Source: Kribbella kalugense (lineage in GTDB: Bacteria; Actinomycetota; Actinomycetes; Propionibacteriales; Kribbellaceae). Taken from it: DNA of 64,000 nt. The notes below the pieces were generated by a model that saw only the letters and a program-made list of their open reading frames with translations, did no database searches and was not told the origin of the DNA. Location of the stretch: assembly GCF_004365875.1 (NCBI RefSeq), contig NZ_SODF01000002.1, positions 2,544,971 to 2,608,970 on the forward strand, given 5' to 3'. Position 1 is the stretch's first letter; each line of letters begins with the position of its first letter. Made by a program: the position numbers and the translations under genes. Of this stretch, positions 7,220 through 15,914 are shown piece after piece.

Positions 7220-8026
7220 TCACACTGGCCTGGCGGACAGCGTCAACCGCCAGGCCAGCTCACCACTCTCTGGCACCACGGCAGCGTCGCCGGACCCGGC
7301 CTCGCTCAGGTCGAACACCCGGCCCAGCATCGGTTCGACCCCGAGACTCCGGTATGGCGCATCGACCGGAAACCCACCCTGGTTGCGCCACAACGCGGTC
7401 GAGACCGGTTGCCCCGGGCAACTCAACGTCATCGTGAGCTCGGCGCCGCGATCGCGGACCGAGACCGTTGGGCAGTCCACCAGTACGGCACCGGCCGCGG
7501 TGCCATCCGACGGGCTGTAGGTCTCCAAGTCCAGTGGAGTCGGCCAGCCGGCCGCGATCCACGGAGCCTCCTCCGGCCAGGCCCAGGGAAGCAGCGCCGC
7601 TGCCTCGGGGTAGAGCCTGCACTCGGTCCCGGGCTGAGCGGAGATGACCGCACCCGCAACGCAGTCGAGCAATGCATGGGCAGCCCAGATGAACCGAAAG
7701 CCCGGGACCGCTTCGAGCTGGTAGTCGACGCTGAGCGTGTCGGTGCCTGGGGTGAAGGCGCGGGTCAGTACCGCGCCGTCGTACTCGACAGATCCGTCCC
7801 AGGGCTGGTTCCACAGACCGCCGTGGTCGGGTGTGCCGCGTACTGTCGGGAAGCATTCGTCGAGCCCGCCGGCGTCGATGAAAGAGGCGAGCCCGGTCCG
7901 CGGGCCGGTCACGAGCCCGGGGCCGGCCCAAAGCCACTCCCGGCCGGCCAACTGTAGGGATGTCCAACGACCGCCGTCAGCTGGGTCGACGGTCACAAGC
8001 CGACCGGCCGCGTGCTCGGTCACCAT
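7220..8026 (-). CDS. Galactose-mutarotase-like (aldose 1-epimerase fold) protein
   Basis: 268 residues, cytosolic. GGLDECFPTV near residue 52 is characteristic of the aldose-epimerase-like beta-sandwich family, and the spacing of later aromatic and acidic residues fits. It may interconvert anomers of galactose or bind a related sugar, but the exact reaction cannot be fixed and the canonical galactose mutarotase His pair is not obvious. It is the last gene of a same-strand set with the SDR, GntR and galactonate dehydratase genes, 32 bases after the dehydratase stop. The leader contains two copies of GCGATGGTGACCG; the first ATG gives a five-codon minigene ending in TGA. The start at 8026 has only a weak Shine-Dalgarno. 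The gene converges on the sialidase with two bases between stops. Confidence 0.72.
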   Translation of the reverse strand: MVTEHAAGRLVTVDPADGGRWTSLQLAGREWLWAGPGLVTGPRTGLASFIDAGGLDECFPTVRGTPDHGGLWNQPWDGSVEYDGAVLTRAFTPGTDTLSVDYQLEAVPGFRFIWAAHALLDCVAGAVISAQPGTECRLYPEAAALLPWAWPEEAPWIAAGWPTPLDLETYSPSDGTAAGAVLVDCPTVSVRDRGAELTMTLSCPGQPVSTALWRNQGGFPVDAPYRSLGVEPMLGRVFDLSEAGSGDAAVVPESGELAWRLTLSARPV

Positions 8027-8058
8027 CGCCCAGTCACCGCCCGGTCACCATCGCTCCG

Positions 8059-9204
8059 TCACCATTCCGCGAAGGATCCGTCGGAGTGCGTCCAGACCGG
8101 GTTGCGCCAGGCGTGGCCGGTCTTGTCGGCGGCGCGGACTGCCTCCTCGTCGACGGTGATTCCCAAGCCAGGCAGGGGATTCCACTCGGCGTGGCCGTTG
8201 ACCCAGGTGAACGGCGCCGGGTCCACGACGTACGAGGTGAGATCGCTCGACACGTTGTAGTGGATGCCCCGGCTCTGCTCCTGGATCAGGAAGTTCGGCG
8301 TCGCGAACGAGACCTGCAACGAAGCCGCCAGCGAGATCGGCCCGAGCGGACAATGCGGCGCGAGCATCGCCCCGTGGGCATCCGCGAGTACGGCGATCCG
8401 CCGCAACTCCGAGATCCCGCCCGCATGCGACACGTCCGGCTGCACCACAGCAACGCCCGCGTTCAGCGGCGCCATGAAGTCGGCCCGGTGGTAGAGCCGT
8501 TCACCGAGCGCGACCGGGATCGTCGACGCTTCCACCACCGAGGAGAGATGTGCCATCTGCTCCGGCAGCACCGGCTCCTCGACGAACATCGGCTGCAGGT
8601 CCTCGACCGCATGCAGGATCCGTCGTGCCGCGGCCACTCCGACACGACCGTGCAGGTCGATCGCGACGTCCCGGCTGTCACCGAGAACCTCCCGAGCAGC
8701 CGCGAGCCGAGTGACGATGTCGTTGACCTCGGCAACGGACGGCGAGGCCTGGATCTGCCCGCTGGCGTTCATCTTGACCGCGGTCATGCCGGCTGCGATC
8801 TGCTCGGCGACGGCGTCACCGATGGCGGACGGCTCGTCCCCGCCGACCCACGCGTACACGCGGACGCGGTCCCGGACCCGTCCGCCGAGCAGCGCCGCGA
8901 CAGGAGCGCCGTACACCTTGCCGGCGATGTCCCAGAGCGCGTGGTCGAGTCCGGCGACCGCGCTGCTCAACACCGGTCCGCCGCGGTAGAACCCGCCCTT
9001 CGTCAACACTTGCCAGTGCCGCTCGATCTGCAGCGGGTCCTGGCCGATCAGGTACTCCGACAACACGTCGATCGCCGCGCGGACGACTTCGGCGCGGCCC
9101 TCGACGACCGGTTCGCCCCAGCCGACGACGCCGTCGCTCGTCTCGACCCGGCAGAACAACCAGCGCGGCGGAACGAGGAACGTCTCGATTCTCTCGATCT
9201 TCAC
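8059..9204 (-). CDS. dgoD: D-galactonate dehydratase, enolase superfamily
   Basis: 381 residues, almost the length of Escherichia coli DgoD, and resembles it along the whole sequence as I remember that protein. Landmarks are PPRWLFCRVET, VVGWGEPVVEGRA, LIGQDPLQIERHWQVL, FYRGGPVLSS and ALWDIAGKVYGAPV. The metal and acid/base region includes DLHGRV, FVEEPV and LGERLYHR. The C-terminal active-site strand is QPDVSHAGGISE ... APHCPLGPI. It dehydrates D-galactonate to 2-keto-3-deoxy-galactonate. It is coupled to the GntR gene upstream (ATGA at 9201-9204). Together with the kinase and aldolase at 3.5-5.3 kb this gives the lower De Ley-Doudoroff route. Confidence 0.9.
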   Translation of the reverse strand: MKIERIETFLVPPRWLFCRVETSDGVVGWGEPVVEGRAEVVRAAIDVLSEYLIGQDPLQIERHWQVLTKGGFYRGGPVLSSAVAGLDHALWDIAGKVYGAPVAALLGGRVRDRVRVYAWVGGDEPSAIGDAVAEQIAAGMTAVKMNASGQIQASPSVAEVNDIVTRLAAAREVLGDSRDVAIDLHGRVGVAAARRILHAVEDLQPMFVEEPVLPEQMAHLSSVVEASTIPVALGERLYHRADFMAPLNAGVAVVQPDVSHAGGISELRRIAVLADAHGAMLAPHCPLGPISLAASLQVSFATPNFLIQEQSRGIHYNVSSDLTSYVVDPAPFTWVNGHAEWNPLPGLGITVDEEAVRAADKTGHAWRNPVWTHSDGSFAEW

Positions 9205-9926
9205 CGGCGCCGCCGACGAGTGGATCCGCGTACTTCGGTGAGGTCCTCGGCCGCCTTCGCCAGCAGCTCCCGCATCGCGAGCTCGGCGCCCTCGGGATCG
9301 TGCGCACGAACCGCGTCCACGACCAGCCGATGACTCGGCACCGGATCGTCCGACGGTTTCACCTTGTGCACCAGCCGGTCGCGATCGGCGAGCCCGGTCT
9401 CCATGATCACTTCCATCTTGGTCAGCAGTTCGTTGCCTGTTGCCGCCAGCAACGCTCGGTGGAAGGCGATGTCGGCAGCCACTGCCGCAAGGTCGTCACC
9501 CGCCGACTCCATCGCGGCGAGTGCTTCGTCGAGTGCGGCGAGATGCGAGTCGTCGGACCGCAGTGCCGCCAGTCGGGCGGCCGCCGGCTCCACGATCCCG
9601 CGTACTTCGTGCAGTTCCTCGAGCAACTCTGGCCGGGCGTCGGCGTCGCTGAAGTGCCAGCGGATCATGTCCGCGTCGAGCAGGTTCCAGTCCGAGCGCG
9701 GCCGGACGAACGTGCCGCGCTTCTGCCGCGCGTCCACCAGCCCCTTCGCGGTCAGCACCTTCAACGCCTCCCGGACCGCGGTCAGGCTGACCCCGAGATC
9801 GGACTGCAGGTCGGTCATGTTGATGGTCGCGCCTTCCGGGATCGTCCCGGACAGGATGCGCTTCGCCATCACCTCCACGATCTGCCCGTGCAGCCCGCGC
9901 GAAACGCCGCGCTGAATCCCCGTCAC
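9201..9926 (-). CDS. GntR-family (FadR/FCD type) transcriptional regulator
   Basis: 241 residues. The N-terminal winged helix spans residues about 10-75, with the GntR signature region INMTDLQSDLGVSLTAVREA and the wing GLVDARQKRGTFVRP. The C-terminal all-helical FCD domain (about 95-230) contains the metal/ligand residues Asp in DIAFHRALL and His in VPSHRLVVDA. Members of this subfamily usually sense sugar acids or other carboxylates, so galactonate or a keto-deoxy derivative is a sensible ligand (inference). It lies between the SDR gene (10-base gap) and galactonate dehydratase (4-base overlap), so it is probably co-transcribed with its targets. Candidate operators are the palindromes at 5322, 10703 and 10767. 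Confidence 0.88.
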   Translation of the reverse strand: MTGIQRGVSRGLHGQIVEVMAKRILSGTIPEGATINMTDLQSDLGVSLTAVREALKVLTAKGLVDARQKRGTFVRPRSDWNLLDADMIRWHFSDADARPELLEELHEVRGIVEPAAARLAALRSDDSHLAALDEALAAMESAGDDLAAVAADIAFHRALLAATGNELLTKMEVIMETGLADRDRLVHKVKPSDDPVPSHRLVVDAVRAHDPEGAELAMRELLAKAAEDLTEVRGSTRRRRR

Positions 9927-9936
9927 ACTGCTCTCC

Positions 9937-10659
9937 TCACGCCGAGTCCTTGACTGCGGACCATCCGCCGTCGACGACCAGGCTGGCCGCCGTCACGAAC
10001 GACGCCTCGGACGACAGCAGGAACGCCACCGCCTGCGCGACTTCGTCCGGCTGTCCGAGTCGTCCGAGCGCCGTCGCCTGCGCGCTGCGTTCGCGTCCCT
10101 CGGCGTCGACGCGATCCCACATCGCCGTCACGACCGGGCCTGGAAGCACGGTGTTCACCCGGATCGAGCGCCCGTATTCGACCGCGAGCTGGCGCCCGAG
10201 CGAGATGAGTGCGCCCTTGGTCGCGGCGTACGCCGGATGTCCGGGGAGGCCCGCGATCGCGTGCACCGACGAGACCAGTACGACGGAGCCGGCGTTCGCG
10301 ATCAGGTCGTCATACAGCGCCTGGAAGCCGAGGAAGGCAGCGGTCAGGTTGACGTCGAGCTGGCGCTGCCAGGATTCCTGCGACAACTCGTTGGCCGGCT
10401 TCACGTCGACGACGACCGCGTTGCTGACCAGGCCGTCGATCGGGCCGAGCTCGTCGCGGCCGCGGGACCGGACCTCGGCCCAGGTGTCCGGCGACGCGAC
10501 GTCACCGACCACGCTGATTGCCTTGCCCGGCAGCTCCTTGCAGGGGTGGACGTCCACCTGCACGACCTGCGCACCCTCGGTCAGCGCCCGCTCGGCGCAG
10601 GCAGCACCGATTCCCGACGCGGCTCCGGTCACCACGATCACCCGCCCAGCCAGCCGCAC
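9937..10659 (-). CDS. SDR-family sugar dehydrogenase, candidate galactose 1-dehydrogenase
   Basis: 240 residues with a Rossmann fold. VVTGAASGIGAAC is the NAD(P)-binding glycine motif, an aspartate ends beta-2 (VVQVDVHP), GDVAS is the adenine-ring Asp, and SSVHAIAG with YAATK forms the catalytic Ser-Tyr-Lys. The usual NNAG is replaced by SNAV. The D at the end of beta-2 favours NAD over NADP. It is the first gene of the run SDR, GntR, galactonate dehydratase, mutarotase-like. In an oxidative galactose route this position would be the oxidation of galactose (or another aldose) to its lactone. That assignment rests on context only. Confidence 0.8.
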   Translation of the reverse strand: MRLAGRVIVVTGAASGIGAACAERALTEGAQVVQVDVHPCKELPGKAISVVGDVASPDTWAEVRSRGRDELGPIDGLVSNAVVVDVKPANELSQESWQRQLDVNLTAAFLGFQALYDDLIANAGSVVLVSSVHAIAGLPGHPAYAATKGALISLGRQLAVEYGRSIRVNTVLPGPVVTAMWDRVDAEGRERSAQATALGRLGQPDEVAQAVAFLLSSEASFVTAASLVVDGGWSAVKDSA

Positions 10660-10702
10660 CCAGCGCCTCCTTCAGTCACCCCTACCCAAGCACGCAGGCA
10701 GG

Positions 10703-10723
10703 CTCGTTCCAACGATGAACGAG
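10703..10723. promoter_or_regulatory. Inverted repeat upstream of the SDR operon
   Basis: CTCGTTC (10703-10709) and GAACGAG (10717-10723) are exact reverse complements with a 7-base spacer. The repeat is 44 bases upstream of the SDR start, in the region shared with the divergent ABC operon. It could be an operator for the minus-strand operon. Confidence 0.4.
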
Positions 10724-10766
10724 GCACCAGTTGACCGTGACGACGGTGTCAGGTCAAGCGATTTGC

Positions 10767-10815
10767 TCGTAATTTACGAATTAATATTGACACTAGCGAC
10801 CGGCCGCCGCAAGAT
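10767..10815 (+). promoter_or_regulatory. Operator-promoter of the ABC/alpha-galactosidase operon
   Basis: TCGTAA-T-TTACGA (10767-10779) is a perfect 13-bp inverted repeat. Eight bases on comes TTGACA (10787-10792), a consensus -35, then 17 bases and CAAGAT (10810-10815), an acceptable -10. The arrangement places the palindrome against the upstream edge of the -35 box, suited to repression by a dimeric GntR-type protein. The stretch is AT-rich compared with its surroundings. Confidence 0.65.
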
Positions 10816-10877
10816 CGTCCGCAACACACCACAGACTCGACTGGCATGCTGGTCGAGCAGAGCTCAGGAGTGCAGGC

Positions 10878-12161
10878 ATGACGGGTCTGGCAGCAGATCG
10901 GCGGACGTTCCTCAAGGGACTCGGAGTACTCGGGGCAGCGACCCTGGTGCCCGGGTGTGCGACCTCGACCAAGAGTCCGGGCAGCGGTAGCGCGCCCACT
11001 GGTCAGGTCTCGTTGCAGTCGAATCTCTCCAGCGAGCAGGCCAAGGCCGCGATGGAGAAACTCGTTGCCACCTACAACAAGACCGGTGGGTCGCAGGTCA
11101 AGCTGAACACGGTCGCGGCGGAGATCTTCCGGACCCAGCTGCCGACGTACCTCACCTCCTCCAACCCGCCGGACGTCTACACCTGGTACGCCGGATCCGT
11201 CGCGGACTCGTACGCGAAGAAGGACCTGCTGCTGGACGTGTCGAGCGTCTGGGACTCGATGGGCAACTACTCGAAGGCGATGCAGACCCTGTCGACCAGC
11301 AGCGCCGGCCAGAAGATCTTCGTGCCGACCAGCTACTACTGGTGGGGCATGTTCTACCGGAAGTCGAACTTCGCCAAGTGGGGCGTGACGCCGCCGAAGA
11401 CCTGGGCCGAGTTCGTTGCCGTCTGCAAGACCATTCAGAGCAAGGGGATCCCGCCGATCGGGATCGGTCTCGGCGACACGCCGTGGGTCGCGTCGGCCTG
11501 GTTCGACTACCTGAACATCCGGATCAACGGAGCGCCGTTCCACCGGCAGCTGCTCGCCGGTCAGGGGGACTTCACCGATCCGAAGGTCAAGGCGGTCTTC
11601 ACCAAGTGGCGCGAGGTGCTGCCGTACTTCGACCCGAAGGGGAAGTCGTTCCCGTTCCAGGAGGCGACCTCGGCGCTGCTCGCGGGCAAGACCGGGATGT
11701 TCCTGATCGGGACGTTCTTCGCGGACTCGGCGCCGAAGGACGCGCTCGACGACATCGACTTCTTCCAGTTCCCGATCATCGATCCCGCCGTACCGGTGGC
11801 CGAGGAAGCGCCGACGGACGGGTACTTCGCGTCGAAGAAGGCCGCGGATCCGGATGGGGTGAAGAAGTTCCTCACCTGGCTGGCGACGCCGGAGGCGCAG
11901 AACATCTACGTGCAAAGCTCTTCTGGTACGGCGATCCCGGCGAACCCGGACGGGAAGTCGGCGGACACCGCGCTGGTGAAGAAGGGCAAGGCGATGATCG
12001 AGGGCGCGGCGGAGCTGACCCAGTTCTTCAACCGCGACTCGAGCGACGCGCTGCAGCCGACCGCTGATGCGGCCCTGACCAAGTTCCTCGACAAGCCCGA
12101 CCAGATCGACCAGATCCTCAAGACCTGGCAGACGGCCGCCCAGAAGGTCTTCAAGGCGTGA
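10878..12161 (+). CDS. ABC sugar transporter, substrate-binding lipoprotein
   Basis: 427 residues. The N-terminus has a twin-arginine motif (RRTFLKG) and a lipobox ending in VPGC at about residue 33, so it is probably a Tat-exported, membrane-anchored binding protein. The body is a cluster-B extracellular sugar-binding protein of the CUT1 type. It should capture an oligosaccharide outside the cell and deliver it to the two permeases whose genes follow in overlapping order. Co-linear GH36 and GH27 alpha-galactosidases point to alpha-galactosides such as melibiose or raffinose (inference). An operator-promoter precedes it. Its TGA overlaps the next start (GTGA). Confidence 0.9.
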   Translation: MTGLAADRRTFLKGLGVLGAATLVPGCATSTKSPGSGSAPTGQVSLQSNLSSEQAKAAMEKLVATYNKTGGSQVKLNTVAAEIFRTQLPTYLTSSNPPDVYTWYAGSVADSYAKKDLLLDVSSVWDSMGNYSKAMQTLSTSSAGQKIFVPTSYYWWGMFYRKSNFAKWGVTPPKTWAEFVAVCKTIQSKGIPPIGIGLGDTPWVASAWFDYLNIRINGAPFHRQLLAGQGDFTDPKVKAVFTKWREVLPYFDPKGKSFPFQEATSALLAGKTGMFLIGTFFADSAPKDALDDIDFFQFPIIDPAVPVAEEAPTDGYFASKKAADPDGVKKFLTWLATPEAQNIYVQSSSGTAIPANPDGKSADTALVKKGKAMIEGAAELTQFFNRDSSDALQPTADAALTKFLDKPDQIDQILKTWQTAAQKVFKA

Positions 12162-13102
12162 CGGCTACAGCTGTGGAGCCACGGGGCCGGACCGGCAACG
12201 GTCCGGCTGGTGGGTCACGTCGTACCAAGCGGTCGGGTCCGCGGCGGGTCTCGCCGCTGATCCTGGCGTTTGTGTTGGTGCCGTTTGTTGTTGAGGCTGT
12301 TTGGGTGTTTTGGCCTGCGTTGCAGGGTTTCTGGCTGGCGTTGACCAACTGGGACGGGTTGTCGGCTCCTCGGTTCGTTGGGTTCGGCAACTTTGGCGAC
12401 ATGGTGTCGGACCCGATCTTCCGGACCGCCTTGAAGAACACCGCGATCTGGCTGGTGCTGTTCGGTGGGTTGAGTGTGATCGGCGGGTTCGGGATGGCGC
12501 TGCTACTGCAGCGCGAGCGCCGAGGCGTCGGGATCTACCGGGCGGCGTTGTTCACGCCGGTGGTGTTCTCGCTCGTCGTCACCGCACTGATCTGGCGGGT
12601 GTTCTATCAGCCGGATGGACTTGTCGACACGGTGTTCCGGTCCGTTGGCTTGGGCAACTTCGTTCGACCGTGGCTGGCCGATCCAGACACCGCGCTGTAC
12701 GCCGTCATTGTGCCGGCGCTGTGGCGGCAAATCGGGTACGTGATGGTGCTGTATCTGGCTGGGCTCAAGGCCGTCGATCCCGCGCTGTACGAAGCGGCGA
12801 AGGTCGACGGAGCGTCGGCCTGGCAGCGGACGCGGTACGTCACGATCCCGCAGCTCAAGGGCGTGAACTCGGTCGTGCTGTCGGTGATCGTGATCGACTC
12901 GCTGCGATCCTTCGACATCGTCTGGTCGATGACGAGGGGTGGGCCGTACCACTCGTCGGAGCTGCTCAGCACGTACATGTACTCGACCGCGTTCCAGTCC
13001 ACCCAGCTCGGCTACGCGTCGGCGATCGCCGTGGTGATCTTCGTGCTCGCCCTGGCCGTCATCCTCGGCTACCTCATCCGCGCCTTCCGGGAGGAATCAT
13101 GA
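12158..13102 (+). CDS. ABC sugar transporter permease, MalF type
   Basis: 314 residues, GTG start overlapping the preceding stop. A charged N-terminus of about 30 residues is followed by six membrane helices. The EAA loop, EAAKVDGASAWQRTRYVTIPQ near residue 210, contacts the ATPase. It forms the channel with the next gene product. No ATP-binding gene lies in this operon, so a shared ATPase elsewhere must energise it, as MsiK does in Streptomyces. The sequence ends in an ATGA overlap with the second permease. Confidence 0.92.
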   Translation: MTATAVEPRGRTGNGPAGGSRRTKRSGPRRVSPLILAFVLVPFVVEAVWVFWPALQGFWLALTNWDGLSAPRFVGFGNFGDMVSDPIFRTALKNTAIWLVLFGGLSVIGGFGMALLLQRERRGVGIYRAALFTPVVFSLVVTALIWRVFYQPDGLVDTVFRSVGLGNFVRPWLADPDTALYAVIVPALWRQIGYVMVLYLAGLKAVDPALYEAAKVDGASAWQRTRYVTIPQLKGVNSVVLSVIVIDSLRSFDIVWSMTRGGPYHSSELLSTYMYSTAFQSTQLGYASAIAVVIFVLALAVILGYLIRAFREES

Positions 13103-13914
13103 TCAGGCGGGTGGGGTACCACGTCGCGATGAGCGTCGTGTCGTTCTTGTGGGTCGCCCCGATTCTCTGGGTGATCGTGATCTCGTTCCGCAGCTTCGAC
13201 GATGTTGCTGCGAACGGGCTCGGATCGTTGCCGCACTCGTTCACGTTCTCGACGTACAAGTCGGCGTGGGAGGATGCGGACGAGTTCCGTGCCCTGATCA
13301 ACAGTCTGCTGGTGACGATCCCGGCGGTTTTGCTGAGTCTGGGGCTGGCGTCGATCGCGGCGTACGGGCTGGCGCGGTACAACCTCCCGTTCCGGCGGAC
13401 GATCCTGTTGCTGATGTTGATGGGCAACCTGCTGCCGCCGCAGATCCTACTGATCCCGATCTCCCGCTTCGTGGAGCTGATCGGGTACTACGACACGCTG
13501 ATCGCACTGATCGCCGTGCATGTCGGGTTTGGGCTGGGGTTCTATACGTTCGTGTTGCACGGGTTCATGCGGGACCTGCCGCGAGAGATCCAGGAGGCGG
13601 CGACGATCGACGGCGCCGGGCCAGGGAAGATCTACTCGGCGGTGATCCTGCCGCTGACGCGACCCGCGTTGGCTGCGCTGGGTGCGCTGTCGTTCACGTG
13701 GATCTTCAACGATCTGCTCTGGTCGATCACGGTGATCCGGTCCGGAGAGAAGATGCCGGTCACGCCGGCGCTCCTCGGTCTGCAGGGTCTCTTCGTGTCG
13801 TCCTGGAACGTCATTGCCGCCGGCACCGTGATCGCGGCAGTCCCAACCGTTGCCGTCTTCCTCCGTTTCCAGAAGCACTTCGTCGGCGGGCTGGCGATCG
13901 GAGCCGTCAAGTGA
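13099..13914 (+). CDS. ABC sugar transporter permease, MalG type
   Basis: 271 residues with six membrane helices, starting MIRRVGYHVAMSV. The EAA motif is EAATIDGAGPGKIYSAVILP at about 170-190. GAGGA lies six bases before the ATG, and the start overlaps the MalF-type stop. An apparent reading frame extending back to 12301 is an artefact of the high-GC frame. The stop overlaps the GTG of the GH36 gene (GTGA), so importer and enzyme are made together. Confidence 0.92.
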   Translation: MIRRVGYHVAMSVVSFLWVAPILWVIVISFRSFDDVAANGLGSLPHSFTFSTYKSAWEDADEFRALINSLLVTIPAVLLSLGLASIAAYGLARYNLPFRRTILLLMLMGNLLPPQILLIPISRFVELIGYYDTLIALIAVHVGFGLGFYTFVLHGFMRDLPREIQEAATIDGAGPGKIYSAVILPLTRPALAALGALSFTWIFNDLLWSITVIRSGEKMPVTPALLGLQGLFVSSWNVIAAGTVIAAVPTVAVFLRFQKHFVGGLAIGAVK

Positions 13915-15884
13915 AGACATGGACGTTGCGCGGCGCAACGACGTCGTACGTCGTCGGTGTGCCGGACCACGGTCAGTGGGCGCAGTTGGTTGCCTGGGGC
14001 CCGCACGATGGTCTCGCCCCGGTCGAGGTTGTCGGCACCGAACACTTCCTGCCGCGCGCTGACGTCGAGCCGCTCGAGTACGCAGTCCGTGGGGTGCGGT
14101 ACGCCGCCCCGGTCGACCTCGTCGTTTCCAGTGCTGGGGGAACGGACGAATTCCGGCCGGTCTTCGTCTCGGCCACCGAGGACGATCACCTGCAGTTGGA
14201 GTTTGCCGACACCGTCAACCTGGTTCTCCACTACCGGATGGTCGGCGACGTCCTGGAGCGCTGGGTCTCGGTGCGCAACGACGGCGCCGACGACCTCACG
14301 TTGCACCGTCACGACTCGGCTGGGTTCGTCGTTCCGGTGGGGAACACCGTCAAGTACTTGTGGGGTGAGTGGAACAGCGAGTTCCAACAGGCATCCGTGA
14401 CGCTCCCGCGCGGGCGGTTCACGATTGGGAGTGCGCAGGGGATCACCGGGCACTCGTACTCGCCGTTCCTCGCGACCGACGGTGAGGTGGCGTACGGCGT
14501 GCAGCTCGCGTGGTCCGGGTCGTGGGAGATGTCGGCCGACGTCGACACGACCGGTCTACTGCGTATCCAGGCCGGGCGGGTGTCGTCCAGCCAGGGGATC
14601 GCCCTCGAGCCGGGTGCGACGTGGGTGTCGCCGAAAGCCGTTGGAGCCTGCAGTGCCGAGGGCGCTGACGGGTTGGCGCAGGTCTTCCACGAGTACGAGC
14701 GCGCGGCTTCGCGGCGGCGTACTCCGAAGGTGTTGTACAACTCGTGGTTTGCGACCGAGTTCGACATTCGCGCGGAGCATCAGCTCGAGTTGGCGCGGCG
14801 GGCTGCGGGCATCGGGGTCGAGACGTTCGTGGTGGACGACGGGTGGTTCGTTGGTCGGTCCGACGATACGGGCGGGCTGGGGGACTGGGAAGTTGATCCG
14901 GCCAAGTTCCCGAACGGTCTGGACGGATTCATCGGTGAGTTGCAAGAGCTGGGTCTCGATTTCGGGTTGTGGATCGAGCCCGAGTCGGTCAACCCCACGT
15001 CGAGGCTGGCGGCCGAACATCCGGAGTGGATCCTGCGGACGCCGGGTCTCGAGCCGGTCCTGATCCGCAACCAGCTGCTGCTCGATCTGAGCCGGGACGA
15101 CGTCGCCGAGTTCATCTGGACCACGCTCGACCGGCTGCTGTCGTCGTACGACATCAAGTATCTGAAGTGGGACGCCAACCGGCCGCGGCTGGACAGTGGC
15201 GATCAACGGCGGGATCTCGACGGTCTGGTCGTCGGCAATCTGTACCGGATCCTCGAGCGACTGCGGTCCCAGCACCCGGACGTGTACGTCGAGGGTTGTG
15301 CGGGTGGTGGCGCTCGGGTGGATCTGGGGATGGCGGCTCGGGTGGACACGCTGTGGCCTAGTGACAATACGGCCCCGCTGGATCGGCTCAGGATTCAGGA
15401 GGGGTTCCGGACCGGGTTCGCGCCGCATCTGATGAGCTCGTGGGTGACTGATGCCGTCGGCACGCATGACGGGCGGGAGCGGTCCCTCGATTTCCGGTTC
15501 CACGTTGCGATGGCCGGCGTACTCGGGATCGGCGCGGACCTGTCCCGCTGGACCGACGATCAGTTGAAGGCGGCGACTCGTCATATCGCGCAGTACAAGG
15601 GCTTTCGAGAGTTGATTGCCTCTGGCAAGGTCTACGGACTCGCGGCCGGCGTGCAGTACGTCGGTGAGGGGCGGTCCGTGGTGTTCCTCTGGGAGACCGG
15701 CGACGGCAACGTGCGCGGCACGCTGCCGACCCGGCGGCGGCGGGTGCCGCTGGCCGGGCTGGATCCGGCGAAGAACTACCGGGTGGGCGACGAGGTCCAC
15801 CCGGGCAGCTACCTGCTGCAGGTCGGGGTCGCGTTCGACGGCCCGGCCGACTCGCGGTGCCTGATCGTCGAGGCACTGGACTGA
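13911..15884 (+). CDS. GH36 alpha-galactosidase, cytosolic
   Basis: 657 residues without a signal peptide. An N-terminal beta-sandwich precedes the TIM barrel. FVVDDGWFVGR and DPAKFPNGLDGF are GH36 landmarks. The nucleophile is Asp421 in LKWDANRP and the acid/base Asp485 in WPSDNTAP; EGCAGGGARVDLG lies between them. It hydrolyses terminal alpha-galactosyl residues of imported oligosaccharides to galactose. The start is the GTG at 13911, overlapping the permease stop; the frame remains open far upstream, but that part is antisense-like noise. The last residues form the small C-terminal beta domain usual for the family. Confidence 0.92.
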   Translation: MKTWTLRGATTSYVVGVPDHGQWAQLVAWGPHDGLAPVEVVGTEHFLPRADVEPLEYAVRGVRYAAPVDLVVSSAGGTDEFRPVFVSATEDDHLQLEFADTVNLVLHYRMVGDVLERWVSVRNDGADDLTLHRHDSAGFVVPVGNTVKYLWGEWNSEFQQASVTLPRGRFTIGSAQGITGHSYSPFLATDGEVAYGVQLAWSGSWEMSADVDTTGLLRIQAGRVSSSQGIALEPGATWVSPKAVGACSAEGADGLAQVFHEYERAASRRRTPKVLYNSWFATEFDIRAEHQLELARRAAGIGVETFVVDDGWFVGRSDDTGGLGDWEVDPAKFPNGLDGFIGELQELGLDFGLWIEPESVNPTSRLAAEHPEWILRTPGLEPVLIRNQLLLDLSRDDVAEFIWTTLDRLLSSYDIKYLKWDANRPRLDSGDQRRDLDGLVVGNLYRILERLRSQHPDVYVEGCAGGGARVDLGMAARVDTLWPSDNTAPLDRLRIQEGFRTGFAPHLMSSWVTDAVGTHDGRERSLDFRFHVAMAGVLGIGADLSRWTDDQLKAATRHIAQYKGFRELIASGKVYGLAAGVQYVGEGRSVVFLWETGDGNVRGTLPTRRRRVPLAGLDPAKNYRVGDEVHPGSYLLQVGVAFDGPADSRCLIVEALD

Positions 15885-15914
15885 CCCCGTTCCGCTCAAC
15901 GGAAGAAGATAACC

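Noticed and set aside
5304..7223. 639-codon minus-strand frame opposite the sialidase
   Set aside because: No recognisable domain; the plus strand has a signal peptide, ribosome-binding site and Asp-boxes.
12301..13098. Upstream extension of the MalG-type permease frame
   Set aside because: It overlaps the MalF gene fully, and the ATG at 13099 has a good ribosome-binding site and ATGA coupling.
13149..13910. Upstream extension of the GH36 frame
   Set aside because: It overlaps the MalG gene fully; the GTG at 13911 starts the natural GH36 N-terminus with a GTGA overlap.
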